Notes: generated by a model from the letters alone, not told the origin. Counted from the stretch's first letter, positions 51,863 to 63,011 are shown. The stretch is DNA of 64,000 bases from an uncultured Paracoccaceae bacterium (GCA_947499635.1 CANMPD010000002.1:124001-188000); one strand, 5' to 3'. Numbers and translations: made by a program.

Positions 51863-52429
51863 TTAAAAAAATGCAAATAATCTCCAAATAGCAAACACCT
51901 CAGCGGTAATAAGCAAACCATAAAAGACCCGCCCTTTCCATTTGCACATCCGCCATAGGACAATAAACGATACCAAGCTCGCCAAAAAATTCACCGGCGC
52001 CAACCAGTGTGCGTGATAACGCGTGTTCCAATAGCTCACCGGTGAATCAAAAACCCAATCACTGAATGGCCAAAAGTTCGGGCGCCCGTCCCCTGCATGC
52101 ATCAGAAAATCCATACCGACATGCAAAAGCGACGAGGCACATAACGCAATAGCCCATTTTCGTTTGCTCCAAATCGCAAGCGCCAACAAACAAATCCAAA
52201 TGGGAAACGAATTGTCTATCGCAAAAATCTGCTGCCATTCGTCGGAAAAGTAACGCTCACGAAAGACGACACTGGGCGAAACGCCTTCGATATACAGCCC
52301 CCAAATCACCATAATATAAAGGGAAAGATCCGGTAACATCCCACCAAATGTTGCTGCCCAAAGTGGCCCTTTGCCGCCTTTGCGCCCAAATAGTGCGGCC
52401 CCGGTCAAGAGATGTGCTGGTGTGTTCAT
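51863..52429 (-). CDS. Membrane protein, YdjM/DUF457-like putative metal-dependent hydrolase
   Basis: MNTPAHLLTGAALFGRKGGKGPLWAATFGGMLPDLSLYIMV...SSLLHVGMDFLMHAGDGRPNFWPFSDWVFDSPVSYWNTRYH; His/Asp-spaced TM pattern. Confidence 0.65.
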   Translation of the reverse strand: MNTPAHLLTGAALFGRKGGKGPLWAATFGGMLPDLSLYIMVIWGLYIEGVSPSVVFRERYFSDEWQQIFAIDNSFPIWICLLALAIWSKRKWAIALCASSLLHVGMDFLMHAGDGRPNFWPFSDWVFDSPVSYWNTRYHAHWLAPVNFLASLVSFIVLWRMCKWKGRVFYGLLITAEVFAIWRLFAFF

Positions 52430-52522
52430 TTAAGCTCCGAATAAATATATAATCTCTCTTAACAAAAGCGCGTACAGCAAACCGTGCGCCACCAAAAGAG
52501 TCCTAAAACAGGAGGCCAACCA

Positions 52523-53974
52523 ATGGCCCGGTCTATTATGATACAAGGCACAGGCAGTAATGTCGGCAAGTCATTACTCGTAGCTGGTCTTACTCGCGCC
52601 TTTGTGAAACGCGGCCTACGTGTTGCCCCTTTCAAGCCGCAAAATATGTCGAATAACGCAGCCGTTACACCCGAAGGCGGAGAGATTGGGCGTGCACAGG
52701 CCTTGCAGGCACGTGCAGCAATGCGGCCACCGCACACTGATATGAACCCCGTATTGTTAAAACCGGAAACCGATACAGGCGCGCAGGTGATTGTGCAGGG
52801 GAAAAGACGCGGCACACAGGCTGCAGGCAGCTTTATGCGAGATAAAACCGGCCTACTGGAAGCAGCCCTCGAGAGCTTTCACCGTCTTGCCCAAGATGTA
52901 GACCTTGTCCTAATCGAAGGCGCCGGCAGCCCTGCAGAAACAAATTTACGTAAGAATGACATCGCAAATATGGGCTTTGCTCAGGCAGCAGATATCCCGG
53001 TTGTTTTGGTTGGCGACATTCATCGTGGTGGCGTGATTGCTCAGTTGGTCGGAACTGATTGTGTCTTATCTGCTGAAGACCGCGCGCGTATTAAAGGCTT
53101 TGCGGTCAATCGTTTCCGCGGGGACGTTCGCCTGTTTGACGCCGGACGCGATGATATTGCAGATCGAACCAACTGGCCCTGTCTTGGTGTTATTCCATGG
53201 TTTTGGGATGCGTGGAAGCTTCCCGCCGAAGACAGCATGGACATCGCGAACCGAACAGGCGGCGCATGTAAGATCGTGGTGCCCCAACTTGAGCGCATGG
53301 CAAATTTCGATGATCTTGATCCTCTGGCCAACGAAGACGACGTCACAGTTGAAATCATTCCCCCAGGGCGTGCCTTACCCGGTGATGCAAACTTAATCTT
53401 GCTGCCTGGCTCCAAGTCCACAATTGGTGATTTGGCATATCTGCGCGCACAGGGCTGGGACATTGACATCCTTGCGCATCACCGCCGTGGTGGGCATGTG
53501 ATGGGCCTGTGTGGTGGATATCAAATGCTGGGAAAAACCATCGACGACCCAGAAGGGGTCGATGGGTATCGCGGCAAAGTGGCAGGCTTAGGGTTACTAG
53601 ATATACATACGGTTATGGCAGGTGAAAAACACGTCACGCTGACATCCGCGACGACACGACAGGGACACCTTGCTGTGAACGGATATGAAATTCACATGGG
53701 TCGCACCAGCGGAGCAGATTGTGCAAATTACTGGCTGACCATGCCAGACGGCCGCAACGAAGGCGCTATATCTGCAGATGGCCGTGTATACGGATCATAT
53801 CTGCATGGCCTGTTTACCTCAGATGCGTTTCGGGCGTCATTCTTGCACGGATTGGGCGCCAAAAGTCACGACGCCTATGATCAAACCGTCGAAACCACCT
53901 TGGATGCATTAGCAGAGCATCTCGAAGAACATATGGATCTGGATCAGCTGCTCGAACTTGCCCATAGAGTATAG
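52523..53974 (+). CDS. cobQ: Cobyric acid synthase (start [10 protein letters not shown]; track ORF opens at 52484)
   Basis: [61 protein letters not shown]...[12 protein letters not shown]...[16 protein letters not shown]...GSYLHGLF. Confidence 0.95.
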   Translation: MARSIMIQGTGSNVGKSLLVAGLTRAFVKRGLRVAPFKPQNMSNNAAVTPEGGEIGRAQALQARAAMRPPHTDMNPVLLKPETDTGAQVIVQGKRRGTQAAGSFMRDKTGLLEAALESFHRLAQDVDLVLIEGAGSPAETNLRKNDIANMGFAQAADIPVVLVGDIHRGGVIAQLVGTDCVLSAEDRARIKGFAVNRFRGDVRLFDAGRDDIADRTNWPCLGVIPWFWDAWKLPAEDSMDIANRTGGACKIVVPQLERMANFDDLDPLANEDDVTVEIIPPGRALPGDANLILLPGSKSTIGDLAYLRAQGWDIDILAHHRRGGHVMGLCGGYQMLGKTIDDPEGVDGYRGKVAGLGLLDIHTVMAGEKHVTLTSATTRQGHLAVNGYEIHMGRTSGADCANYWLTMPDGRNEGAISADGRVYGSYLHGLFTSDAFRASFLHGLGAKSHDAYDQTVETTLDALAEHLEEHMDLDQLLELAHRV

Positions 53975-54023
53975 AGGCACGCATAAGCCACTCTGCAAAG
54001 CAGATTTTCAAAAACGTAATGCG

Positions 54024-55112
54024 TTAAAATAATTCCTGCGAGGCGAGCGCGCGCTGAATTTCGCGACGCACAAGCTTGCGCACATTACGCGTAATCCGCT
54101 CTCCCAATGGGCCTTGCAGCTCATTTCGCACGATTTCAGCAACCAACTCGCGCAGGGTTTCCTCATCCAGCAACTCTTCATCCGGGGAAACACGTTCAAC
54201 GTCTCGCTTCGGCACAGGCTTGCCCTGCATATGCCGCCTTGTGAACGCTCCCTTAGGTGTCGGGATTTTGTCAGCCTCGACAAAATCTGGCTGTGGTGCA
54301 TTATCCGCACGCGGCTTTTGCACATCCTCTGGGGTTTCCCATTTCAGTGCACTGAGCTTTTCATCTAGCGAAGGTGGCAGCTCTTTACTGGCCTCATCCT
54401 GAGCATCCCGCGGCAATGTCTCAGCACCTGGTGCCGTCTCCCCGGTCATTGACGCTTGTTTTTGCGCGGTCTCAAGCTCTGCGATACGCCGCAAGACCGC
54501 TGCAGCGCGCTCACTGGCGGCTCCGCTTTTCATCCGCTCTTCGCCCGCCGCCGCTTCGAATAACGTGGCTGACGGATCATGCCATGGGGCGTCTTCTTGA
54601 ACACTGCGATGCTGTTCCTGTTGATCTATATCTGATCTCACGGCTTCCGATACAGGTGCAGAAACTGTCGCTGCCTCTTGTGGAACCCTATCTTTATCGG
54701 CGGTCAGATCATCGCGCGTATCTAAAGGCACGCTGCGCGTCCGGGTCTTGTTCGCAGCAGACTGCCGCGACGTGAACTCGGTCACGACATTATCAGGGGC
54801 GCGTGCCTCCTGTGTTGTCTCAACATGAATATGGTTCGCCTCAATATGATTTGCATCTGGCGCAGGCGCAGCATCAGCCCCGTGTTCTGTTGTCAGATCC
54901 TCAGCATTCGCCCCATTTGTTTGCACACCATCCAACTCAGTATCCGACACCCGCAACGCCGGTGTCAGAACAAGCCGCCCGACCGATGCCGTTGCAGCCC
55001 CTTGTTCGGGAGATTTCTCAATCGTCTTATTGCTATTTTTCACCAACCGGCGAATCGACGATAGAACATCTTCAATGTCTGTGTGCGTAACGGGATCTGA
55101 CATATTTTTCAC
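54024..55112 (-). CDS. PopZ/DUF2497-like disordered protein (tentative)
   Basis: N-term THTDIEDVLSSIRRLVKNS, long acidic linker, C-term LDEETLRELVAEIVRNELQGPLGERITRNVRKLVRREIQRALASQELF. Overall layout resembles PopZ-type polar scaffolds. Confidence 0.55.
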   Translation of the reverse strand: MKNMSDPVTHTDIEDVLSSIRRLVKNSNKTIEKSPEQGAATASVGRLVLTPALRVSDTELDGVQTNGANAEDLTTEHGADAAPAPDANHIEANHIHVETTQEARAPDNVVTEFTSRQSAANKTRTRSVPLDTRDDLTADKDRVPQEAATVSAPVSEAVRSDIDQQEQHRSVQEDAPWHDPSATLFEAAAGEERMKSGAASERAAAVLRRIAELETAQKQASMTGETAPGAETLPRDAQDEASKELPPSLDEKLSALKWETPEDVQKPRADNAPQPDFVEADKIPTPKGAFTRRHMQGKPVPKRDVERVSPDEELLDEETLRELVAEIVRNELQGPLGERITRNVRKLVRREIQRALASQELF

Positions 55113-55181
55113 AGCCTAGCTCAAACGATTACGTATAGATTAGACCGCCAAACGCAATCACACAACAATAACCTCTATTCT

Positions 55182-56603
55182 CTACTTTTTGTTGAGCGCC
55201 TTTAACACACGATCCAGATCTTGCCCGCGTTTGCTGATAAAGGCTGGCGCAGATTTCACTTGGTTATAATAGATCTCGGGATCATAGGTTTCGACGGCCA
55301 GATTCAAGTTATCGGCTGTCAACAACCCCTGTGCTTGCAACAAGGAATAGGCGGCCAACGCTTGGGTCGCGCGCGCTTGCAGTCGCGCAGTTTGCGCATC
55401 CAGCAAAGATTGCTCAGCTTCAAGAACATCCAATGTGGTTCTTGACCCTAGGGTTGCTTCTTCGCGAATTCCATCAAATGCAACCTGCGCGGCACGGACC
55501 TGCTCATTAGAAGACACCAAACTTGCCTCTGCCGCTTCAAAGCTGCTGTAAGCAGAAACCACGGCCTGTACGATCGCACGTTGTGTCGTGATCAGCGCCC
55601 CCTTTTGCGAGTCCAGTTGCGCCAAATTCTGGCGCCGCGTGGCAGCCGCTGCCCCACCCGAATAAAGTGTCTGAGACAGTGTCAAATCCACATCCACATC
55701 GCCTGAATCTGCGCGACTGCCACGCAAAGCTGTCTGGCTTGCAGTGGCCGACAGGCTCAAATCCGGTCCTAAATCACGCAATGACGCATAGGCCGTCAGA
55801 TCTGCCGCCTTCACAGCATGCTGTTGCGATTTCAAACTTGGATGCAAACGCAGTGCCGTTTGGCGTGCAGCATCCAAACCCGCAGAGCGGCTTGGCAATG
55901 GAGGGTACGCTGTAATTGTTCCAGGCGCGCGCCCGACAACCTCGACATAGACGGCACGTGCCGTCGCAAGCGCCCCCTGAGCATTCGTCAAATTCGCACG
56001 TGCCTCTGCAACACTGCTCTGTGCCAGCGCAACATCGGTTCGCGTCACTTCGCCCACCTCGAAACGATCCACTGCAGCGCGCAATTCTTCCTGCAACAAG
56101 CGCAGGTTATTTTGACGCAACGCAACATTATCCTGCTCGGTTAAAACAGAAACATAGGCTTGAACAGCCGCGAACAAAACTTGTTGTTCAATGTCCACCA
56201 ACCCTTCACGGGTCGCAAGAACGTTTTCCTGCGCCGCAGCTGTCGAGATCCGGCTCACGCCGTTATCAAACAACAACCAGCTCAGGCTCAGACTGCCCGT
56301 TGAAAACGTGTTTACATCCGAATCCGACCTGCCGTCATCGTCGCTGCTGCGACCATAATCCCGCGAAATCGCCAATGCCGATGTGATAATAGGGCGCAAA
56401 CCTGCCAGTGTAATTCCAACAGTTTCATCCGCAGCGCGCAGTAAAGCGCGATTCTGTTGCAGCAGCCCACTTGAATTATAGGCCCCGATCATTGCATCGG
56501 TTACATTGTCGGCCCAAGCTCCGGTTCCCATACCCAGACCAACAGCCAACGCTGCGCTGGCTACATAATTCTTGAACGCTTTTGTTTTTGAAAACATAAT
56601 CAT
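55182..56603 (-). CDS. tolC: TolC-family outer membrane efflux protein
   Basis: Signal peptide FKNYVASAALAVGLGMGTGAWA; duplicated OEP helices; DVALAQSSVAEARANLTNAQGAL and TLDVLEAEQSLLDAQTARLQARATQALAAYSLLQAQGLLTA. Confidence 0.93.
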   Translation of the reverse strand: MIMFSKTKAFKNYVASAALAVGLGMGTGAWADNVTDAMIGAYNSSGLLQQNRALLRAADETVGITLAGLRPIITSALAISRDYGRSSDDDGRSDSDVNTFSTGSLSLSWLLFDNGVSRISTAAAQENVLATREGLVDIEQQVLFAAVQAYVSVLTEQDNVALRQNNLRLLQEELRAAVDRFEVGEVTRTDVALAQSSVAEARANLTNAQGALATARAVYVEVVGRAPGTITAYPPLPSRSAGLDAARQTALRLHPSLKSQQHAVKAADLTAYASLRDLGPDLSLSATASQTALRGSRADSGDVDVDLTLSQTLYSGGAAAATRRQNLAQLDSQKGALITTQRAIVQAVVSAYSSFEAAEASLVSSNEQVRAAQVAFDGIREEATLGSRTTLDVLEAEQSLLDAQTARLQARATQALAAYSLLQAQGLLTADNLNLAVETYDPEIYYNQVKSAPAFISKRGQDLDRVLKALNKK

Positions 56604-56809
56604 AGCGAATGCCTCAGCTTATATATTGGGGTCGACATCGTCCTTTAAAAACACAGGACTTACGCCTTGCACATGCTCATGTGCAAACCCGTTTCTATGG
56701 CTATATGCTAATCAGACACCACATTTTTAGACCTAAGAACAAAAAAAGTCCGCGGCATGCTTTCATGCAACGGACGATTATTCTTTTACGCCTGAAAAAT
56801 AGCCACAAG

Positions 56810-57460
56810 CTAGAAGGCAAATTCCGCAATAGCGGCGAATCCGGGCAAAACCGGTGCGGTTGCATTAAACGCAAAACGCCAAGACAGCTTTCCTGCAGTC
56901 TTATAACCGATTTTCACCTCACCAAGCTGACCCTTCATAAAGAGAGTTGCAATACGCCCCCCCTCTTTGAGTTGGTCAGTTATGGCATCAGGCAGTGTCT
57001 CAACCCCGCCCTCGATAATAATCACATCATAGGGCCCATGTTCAGCGGCACCGGCGATTAAATCACCCGTGTGAACAATAGCATTATCGGCGTTCGCATC
57101 GCTTAAGGCCTCTTGGGCCGAGGCCGCAAAGTTTTCGTCTTCGACGCCAATAACCATTTGTGCCATACGCGAGATAACCGCGGTAGAATACCCAAGGCCG
57201 CATCCGATGTCCAAAACCAGTTCATCACCGCTAACATCAAGCGCATCTAAAATCTTTGCCAATGTGCGCGCCTCAAAAATTTCACGTCCCTCACCCAAAG
57301 GTAAGTTACGATCGGCATAGGCTGCTTCAACCTCGCTGTCGGGCACAAAGCTCTCGCGTGGAATGGCAAGCATCGCCTCAAGGATAGGATATTTCGTGAC
57401 ATCTGCAGGTCGTACCTGAGTATCAACCATTATACGGCGACGTTCGGCAAATTTACTCAT
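56810..57460 (-). CDS. pcm: Protein-L-isoaspartate O-methyltransferase (start MSKFAERRRIMVDTQ)
   Basis: RRIMVDTQVRPADVT...IPRESFVPD...EIFEARTLAKILDALDVSGDELVLDIGCGLGYSTAVISRMA. Confidence 0.92.
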   Translation of the reverse strand: MSKFAERRRIMVDTQVRPADVTKYPILEAMLAIPRESFVPDSEVEAAYADRNLPLGEGREIFEARTLAKILDALDVSGDELVLDIGCGLGYSTAVISRMAQMVIGVEDENFAASAQEALSDANADNAIVHTGDLIAGAAEHGPYDVIIIEGGVETLPDAITDQLKEGGRIATLFMKGQLGEVKIGYKTAGKLSWRFAFNATAPVLPGFAAIAEFAF

Positions 57461-57581
57461 CGGCGGATCTCCAACGCGGGCATCTAAGCTGTCTGACGAA
57501 CTCTGCCATATCACAGGCATTATCGCAACGATGCGATACAGATAACTCGAACCACTCGCTTAACTTTTACCAAAGGAACGC

Positions 57582-57803
57582 CTAGTCGGAACAAGAGGGG
57601 CAAAACGGATTCTCTGGCGCCGTCCGCAAACGCACCGGATCGATATCTTTCCCACAAATACGGCAATACCCAAACTCGCCCATATCCAAACGCTTCAACG
57701 CGGCCTCAAGAACAGCAACCTGTTGCCCTTGAGCCGCCTCGCGTGACAAACGCGTCTCAAGTAGCTCTTTATGCACTAAAAAATCCATCTGACAAACCTC
57801 CAC
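57582..57803 (-). CDS. DksA/TraR C4-type zinc-finger family protein (short paralog)
   Basis: VAVLEAALKRLDMGEFGYCRICGKDIDPVRLRTAPENPFCPSCSD. Confidence 0.88.
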   Translation of the reverse strand: MEVCQMDFLVHKELLETRLSREAAQGQQVAVLEAALKRLDMGEFGYCRICGKDIDPVRLRTAPENPFCPSCSD

Positions 57804-57977
57804 CTTTTAAAACCGGCTTCACAATAACTAAACCATACGTTGAATTTCGCCTGTCATAAACACAAAAAGTATCAATAAATCATAAACGGGCCACTCAAGT
57901 GCCCTGTCTTGCTATACCCGCTTATGCGCCGTATATTTTGCGTAACCAGATATAATGATGACCAAGGAAACCTGACC

Positions 57978-58115
57978 ATGATGCGTGCAACTCTATTTAC
58001 CCTCGCACTCCTTTCGCTTGCCGCCTGCGAAACCGCCAAAGGCGCAGGCCGTGACATCGAAGGCGCAGGGCGCGCAATCGGCGAAGCTGCAGCAAATGTT
58101 CAAGAGGCGCTATAA
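57978..58115 (+). CDS. Entericidin EcnA/EcnB-like small lipoprotein, 45 aa
   Basis: MMRATLFTLALLSLAACETAKGAGRDIEGAGRAIGEAAANVQEAL; lipobox LAAC and GAGRDIEGAGRAIG motif. Confidence 0.88.
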   Translation: MMRATLFTLALLSLAACETAKGAGRDIEGAGRAIGEAAANVQEAL

Positions 58116-58272
58116 GTTAAGCCCGACAACCCGCTTAGCTTGACGCGTAAAATAACGACGGCATGTGCACCCGAATACGGCTCCGCACTTTAGCCAAATA
58201 CGGCGTCACTTAAAGCGCACAGGCATTCCACGCGTGAAACCTGCGTCAAGCGATCGCAAGCAACTTAAAAAT

Positions 58273-58298
58273 TAACCCCGCACCTAGATGCGGGGTTA
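58273..58298 (-). terminator. Terminator hairpin of lepA
   Basis: TAACCCCGCA (58273-58282) / TGCGGGGTTA (58289-58298), directly after the lepA stop on the minus strand. Confidence 0.8.
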
Positions 58299-58301
58299 TT
58301 A

Positions 58302-60116
58302 TCAATCGTCCATCTTCAGCGCAGAGATGAATGCCTCTTGCGGGATTTCTACCCGACCGAATTGACGCATCTTTTTCTTACCGGCCTTTTGTTTGTCCAG
58401 CAATTTGCGTTTCCGTGTCGCGTCGCCACCATAACATTTCGCCGTCACATCCTTGCGCAACGCGCTCAGCGTTTCGCGGGCGATCACTTTGCCGCCGATG
58501 GCTGCTTGGATCGGGATTTTAAACATGTGACGTGGGATCAGATCTTTGAGCTTTTCACACATCGCCCGCCCCCGCATTTCTGCGCGATCCCGGTGGACCA
58601 TGGTTGACAACGCATCAACAGGTTCATCGTTCACCAGAACGGACATCTTAACCAGATTGTCCTGACGATAGCCGGTCATTTGATAATCAAAGGATGCATA
58701 GCCTTTGGTCACCGATTTCAAGCGGTCGTAAAAATCAAACACCACCTCGTTAAGCGGCAAGTCATAGACCGCCATGGCGCGAGTGCCCGCGTAGGTCAGG
58801 TCTTCTTGGATACCGCGGCGGTCTTGGCAGAGTTTGAGAACATCACCAAGATATTCATCAGGCACCATAATTGTCGCTTTGATCCGCGGCTCTTGCAAGT
58901 GATCCACCTTGGACAAGTCAGGCATGTCGGCAGGGTTGTGCAACTCGATCATCTCGCCGGGCTCACCGTCTTTGCCCTTCATATAGATGTGATAAATCAC
59001 ACTGGGCGCGGTGGTGATCAGCTCGATATTGTATTCGCGCTCGATGCGATCCCGTATCACTTCAAGGTGCAACAACCCAAGGAACCCGCATCGGAACCCA
59101 AAGCCAAGCGCAGCCGAGGTTTCCATTTCGAAACTAAACGATGCATCATTGAGCGCCAGTTTCTCAATTGAATCCCGCAGGTCTTCGAATTGAGAGCTAT
59201 CAACAGGGAACAGGCCACAGAAAACCACAGGCTGCGCAGGTTTAAAACCGTCCAGCGCCTGTGTCACACCATTGCGGTCATTGGTGATTGTATCCCCGAC
59301 GCGTGTGTCACGAACCTGCTTGATCGATGCCGTCAAGAACCCAATCTCGCCAGGGCCCAGACTGTCGACCATTTCCATTTCAGGACGGAACACACCCACC
59401 CGGTCGACATGATGCAACGTGTCGTTGGACATAAACTTGACCCGTTGACCTTTTTTCAACGTGCCATCCATGATCCGCACCAGAACAATAACGCCCAGAT
59501 ACGCATCATACCAACTGTCTACCAGCATCGCCTTAAGCGGCGCATCTAATGTCCCTTCGGGTGCAGGCAACCTGTGGACAATCGATTCTAATGTCTCACG
59601 AATACCTTCGCCGGTTTTAGCAGACACCCGCATCGCGTCTGTCGCATCAATTCCAATGACGTCTTCGATTTGCTCAGCCACGCGATCACAATCAGCGGCT
59701 GGCAGGTCAATCTTATTCAAGACAGGCACGATTTCGTGGTCCGCTTCGATTGCCTGATAGACATTCGCAAGCGTCTGCGCCTCAACCCCTTGGGTGCTAT
59801 CCACCACCAAAAGCGAGCCTTCAACCGCACGCATCGAGCGGGAGACCTCGTAAGCAAAATCGACGTGACCGGGCGTATCGATCAGGTTCAGCACATAATG
59901 CTCACCGTTCAATGCGGTATAATCAATCCGCACTGTGTTGGCCTTGATCGTAATACCGCGCTCGCGCTCGATATCCATACTATCGAGCAACTGTTCTTTC
60001 ATATCGCGATCTTCAACCGTGCCCGTCTCTTGGATAAGACGGTCGGCGAGTGTGGATTTCCCGTGGTCAATATGTGCCACGATGGAGAAATTGCGGATTT
60101 TCGAGAGCTCTGTCAT
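58302..60116 (-). CDS. lepA: Elongation factor 4
   Basis: [58 protein letters not shown]...[23 protein letters not shown]...[26 protein letters not shown]. Confidence 0.98.
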   Translation of the reverse strand: MTELSKIRNFSIVAHIDHGKSTLADRLIQETGTVEDRDMKEQLLDSMDIERERGITIKANTVRIDYTALNGEHYVLNLIDTPGHVDFAYEVSRSMRAVEGSLLVVDSTQGVEAQTLANVYQAIEADHEIVPVLNKIDLPAADCDRVAEQIEDVIGIDATDAMRVSAKTGEGIRETLESIVHRLPAPEGTLDAPLKAMLVDSWYDAYLGVIVLVRIMDGTLKKGQRVKFMSNDTLHHVDRVGVFRPEMEMVDSLGPGEIGFLTASIKQVRDTRVGDTITNDRNGVTQALDGFKPAQPVVFCGLFPVDSSQFEDLRDSIEKLALNDASFSFEMETSAALGFGFRCGFLGLLHLEVIRDRIEREYNIELITTAPSVIYHIYMKGKDGEPGEMIELHNPADMPDLSKVDHLQEPRIKATIMVPDEYLGDVLKLCQDRRGIQEDLTYAGTRAMAVYDLPLNEVVFDFYDRLKSVTKGYASFDYQMTGYRQDNLVKMSVLVNDEPVDALSTMVHRDRAEMRGRAMCEKLKDLIPRHMFKIPIQAAIGGKVIARETLSALRKDVTAKCYGGDATRKRKLLDKQKAGKKKMRQFGRVEIPQEAFISALKMDD

Positions 60117-60347
60117 GGATCGGGATATGATTTGAAATCACCTGTGGGTCAAGCGTCATCATGCCTTTAGGCGCCCTGAATGCTCGCATTTTTCATCAGC
60201 TTCCCCCCTGTTCGGCTGCTTCAGACAAACAACGTGCCAAACACATCCTCGTGCAGAGATATTGCGCCTTGTGAAAACGCCAGTATAAAAGCTCAAATTG
60301 TCTACAAATGCGCCGACACTACGACGCTAAAAAGGAATAAATACGAG

Positions 60348-60659
60348 ATGCGGCATTCAGGTAAAGCTCTACTTCTTCTTATGAACCTGTCGCTCTTGAC
60401 CCCTTCTGTTTCACAGGCAGATGTGATCGAAAACGCATGCCGTGGCTCAGAACGGCGCGCGGCCACTGGCCGCCTGTGCAGTTGCATTCAATCTGTCGCA
60501 GAAGTTAACCTGACGCGACATGAACAGAAAATCGTATCCAAATGGTTTTACAATCCCGATGAAGCCATGCGCACCAGCCGGTCAAATCGTCGCAAAGATG
60601 AAGAATTGTGGACGAAGTATCGAATCTTTGGAAACGCCGCAGAACAGCAGTGTGGATAG
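60348..60659 (+). CDS. Small secreted/periplasmic hypothetical protein
   Basis: MRHSGKALLLLMNLSLLTPSVSQADVIENACRGSERRAATGRLCSCIQSVAEVNLTRHEQKIVSKWFYNPDEAMRTSRSNRRKDEELWTKYRIFGNAAEQQCG; signal peptide and Cys residues; AAGGAA RBS. Confidence 0.75.
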   Translation: MRHSGKALLLLMNLSLLTPSVSQADVIENACRGSERRAATGRLCSCIQSVAEVNLTRHEQKIVSKWFYNPDEAMRTSRSNRRKDEELWTKYRIFGNAAEQQCG

Positions 60660-60939
60660 GGTGTAAATCCCCCCTCCACAAATCCGCTATCGTCATAATA
60701 TCGTTACGTATAATTTACAGTATACCATTCAGATATTGCCTTAGTTAGGCGATGCAACAAGCGTCTTGAACGCTCGGATCTGTGCTAGTCTTCGGTATGG
60801 AATACCATTTTTGCAGCAAAGCCATATATGTTTCCCCCTTGTAATACAGATTATAAAATTTACTGATCGCGATAATTTTACGCCTGATTGTATCTCAGGA
60901 GATCATGCGCCATCCGTGAATTATTTGGAGACATATTAA

Positions 60940-61905
60940 ATGCTTATGAAAGGCGTGACGCTGCGTGGCTTAGAAGTTTTCGAAGCTCTTGCGAAATCAG
61001 GTTCAGTCGCACAAGCCGCAGATGTGACAGGCCTAAGCCAACCAGCCGTTAGCCAACAGCTGAGAAACTTAGAAAAAGCATTAGGCTCTGATCTCGTTGA
61101 CCACCGTCGTCGCCCCATGGTTTTGACCGCTGCTGGGCATAATTTCTTGACACGCACACGCGCGATCCTCAGCGAATTACGTCTGGCGCAAAGCGAACTT
61201 ACCGTCATGGATCTGTCGCATCTACCAGCGTTATCGCTTGGACTGATCGACGACTTTGATCACGACCTGACCCCACGGCTCGCAACAATTCTTGCAGATA
61301 ATCTGACGCAGTGCCGGTTTCGTATGGTCACAGCGTCCAGTCACGAGATCAACCGGGCTGTCGCGTCCAAAGAGCTAAATATGGGGATTGCCGCTGCGAC
61401 AGAGACATTACAGACAAATCTCACGGAATATCCTCTGGTAGAAGATCCATTCATTATTGTCACACCACGTGGTATGATTGCAGATCAGGATAACTTGAGC
61501 GCGCAATTGGCACATCTCCCTTTGATGAGATATGCACAAGACCAGCTGATCGCACAGCAAATAGAAGCACAGCTAACCCGTAACAGCCTGATCTTTGATG
61601 ATCGTTTTCAAATTGGCTCTCATCAGGCGCTTATGGCTATGGTTGCTCGGCGTATTGGTTGGGCGATCACGACACCCCTGGGCTATATGCGTGCCGAGCG
61701 CTATCATGATGCACTTGATGTGTTTCCGTTACCCTTTGCGCCATTCTCCCGCCGCATCTCGCTCTTTGCGGATCCCGACTGGCCAAATACCGTGCCACTT
61801 GAGGTGACAAGCACAATGCGTAGCTTGATACAAAGCCATGTCATCGACCCCGTTGTCACCCGCCTCCCCTGGTTGGGCGAAACCCTACACGTGCTAGACC
61901 AATAA
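60940..61905 (+). CDS. LysR-family transcriptional regulator
   Basis: MKGVTLRGLEVFEALAKSGSVAQAADVTGLSQPAVSQQLRNLEKALGSDLVDHRRRPMVLTAAG. Confidence 0.94.
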   Translation: MLMKGVTLRGLEVFEALAKSGSVAQAADVTGLSQPAVSQQLRNLEKALGSDLVDHRRRPMVLTAAGHNFLTRTRAILSELRLAQSELTVMDLSHLPALSLGLIDDFDHDLTPRLATILADNLTQCRFRMVTASSHEINRAVASKELNMGIAAATETLQTNLTEYPLVEDPFIIVTPRGMIADQDNLSAQLAHLPLMRYAQDQLIAQQIEAQLTRNSLIFDDRFQIGSHQALMAMVARRIGWAITTPLGYMRAERYHDALDVFPLPFAPFSRRISLFADPDWPNTVPLEVTSTMRSLIQSHVIDPVVTRLPWLGETLHVLDQ

Positions 61906-61935
61906 ACACACGTAAAGGCCCAGCCGCCTTGCCGG

Positions 61936-62427
61936 TCACGCGCGTGTCTGTAAGTCCTCGATCACCCCTTGGATCAACCCTGGGATCAACCCTTGTGCAG
62001 CGGATTGTAAAAGATCAAGGCACCCTTCAAAATCACGGGTGTAGTATGGATCAGGGACATCTTGCGTGCGACCATCATCCGCCAATGGGGCAAATAACAT
62101 GACCGGCGTTTCACTTTCGGCCGGTCGCAAACGCTCGATATCTGACAGGTTTTCCTGATCCATTGCCACAATCAGATCAAACCGCAGAAAATCATCCGAC
62201 TTTACTTGTCGTGCTCGCAAATCAGAGATGTCGATCCCGCGCGCCTTGGCAGTCTGCTGCATCGGACCATATGGGGGTTTACCCAAATGGTACTGCGCCG
62301 TGCCGGCGCTATCTGTTGTAACGTCCAAACCCTGCGCTGCACAAAGATCCCGCACGATCCCTTCAGCCGCTGGCGAACGACAGATATTTCCCAAACACAC
62401 AAAAAGAATTCTGGTCGACATATTCAT
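61936..62427 (-). CDS. Low-molecular-weight protein-tyrosine phosphatase
   Basis: RILFVCLGNICRSPAAEGIV (C-x4-CRS P-loop) and DVPDPYYTRDFEGCLDLL. Confidence 0.94.
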   Translation of the reverse strand: MNMSTRILFVCLGNICRSPAAEGIVRDLCAAQGLDVTTDSAGTAQYHLGKPPYGPMQQTAKARGIDISDLRARQVKSDDFLRFDLIVAMDQENLSDIERLRPAESETPVMLFAPLADDGRTQDVPDPYYTRDFEGCLDLLQSAAQGLIPGLIQGVIEDLQTRA

Positions 62428-62477
62428 TTAACTCCCAAAGGCCCTGCCACTTCAAAACGGCAGGGCGATCTGTGACT

Positions 62478-63011
62478 TTAATCAGAGTGGCTGTGATCGT
62501 GTTCCGAATGATCATGCGCGTTGTGGTCATGTTCCGTATGATCGTGTCCACTATGCCCGTCATGTGACGGTTTACGCCCCAAGTTTACAGGCACATCAAC
62601 ACTCACGTCACCGGCTTTTTCGAAAACAAGCGTGACAGGAATGGTCTCTCCATCCTCAAAAGGATGTGTAAGCCCCATAAACATCACATGGTTTCCACCG
62701 CGTTCCAGAACAACGCTCTCGCCAGCAGGAACCACAAAACCGTCTTCAACATGGAGCATTTTCATAACCCCGTTGGCGTCCTCTTGATGGGTATGCAACT
62801 GGGTCCGCGCAGCCACACCCGACTTTACGGCAATCAAACGATCATCTGTATCCGTGTGGTTCATGATTTCCATGAAGGCCGCACCAGCTTTGGCGTTTGA
62901 GGCACGGGCATAGGCATCATGTACCATAATCTTATGTGCCGTATCCGCAAAGGCGGCACCAGACAGGGCCAAGGTGGTAGCAACCAGTGCAGTCAGTGTT
63001 TTAAAAGACAT
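62478..63011 (-). CDS. Periplasmic copper chaperone PCu(A)C with His-rich C-terminal tail
   Basis: AGAAFMEIMNHTDTDDRLIAVKSGVAARTQLHTHQEDANGVMKMLHVEDGFVVPAGESVVLERGGNHVMFMGLTHPFEDGETIPVTLVFEKAG, tail HDGHSGHDHTEHDHNAHDHSEHDHSHSD. Confidence 0.93.
   Translation of the reverse strand: MSFKTLTALVATTLALSGAAFADTAHKIMVHDAYARASNAKAGAAFMEIMNHTDTDDRLIAVKSGVAARTQLHTHQEDANGVMKMLHVEDGFVVPAGESVVLERGGNHVMFMGLTHPFEDGETIPVTLVFEKAGDVSVDVPVNLGRKPSHDGHSGHDHTEHDHNAHDHSEHDHSHSD

Noticed and set aside
52430-52522. Cobalamin riboswitch upstream of cobQ
   Set aside because: Gap is too short and lacks the B12-box (AGCCACTG-like) sequence.
58680-59171. 163-aa + ORF antisense to lepA (and neighbours at 59190-60170)
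   Set aside because: Shadow ORFs of lepA; His/Val-rich with no family signal.
62478-62580. Repetitive-looking GATCATG/GTTCCG DNA resembling a short tandem repeat or CRISPR fragment
   Set aside because: It encodes the His/Asp-rich tail of the PCu(A)C protein; no spacer-repeat organisation.
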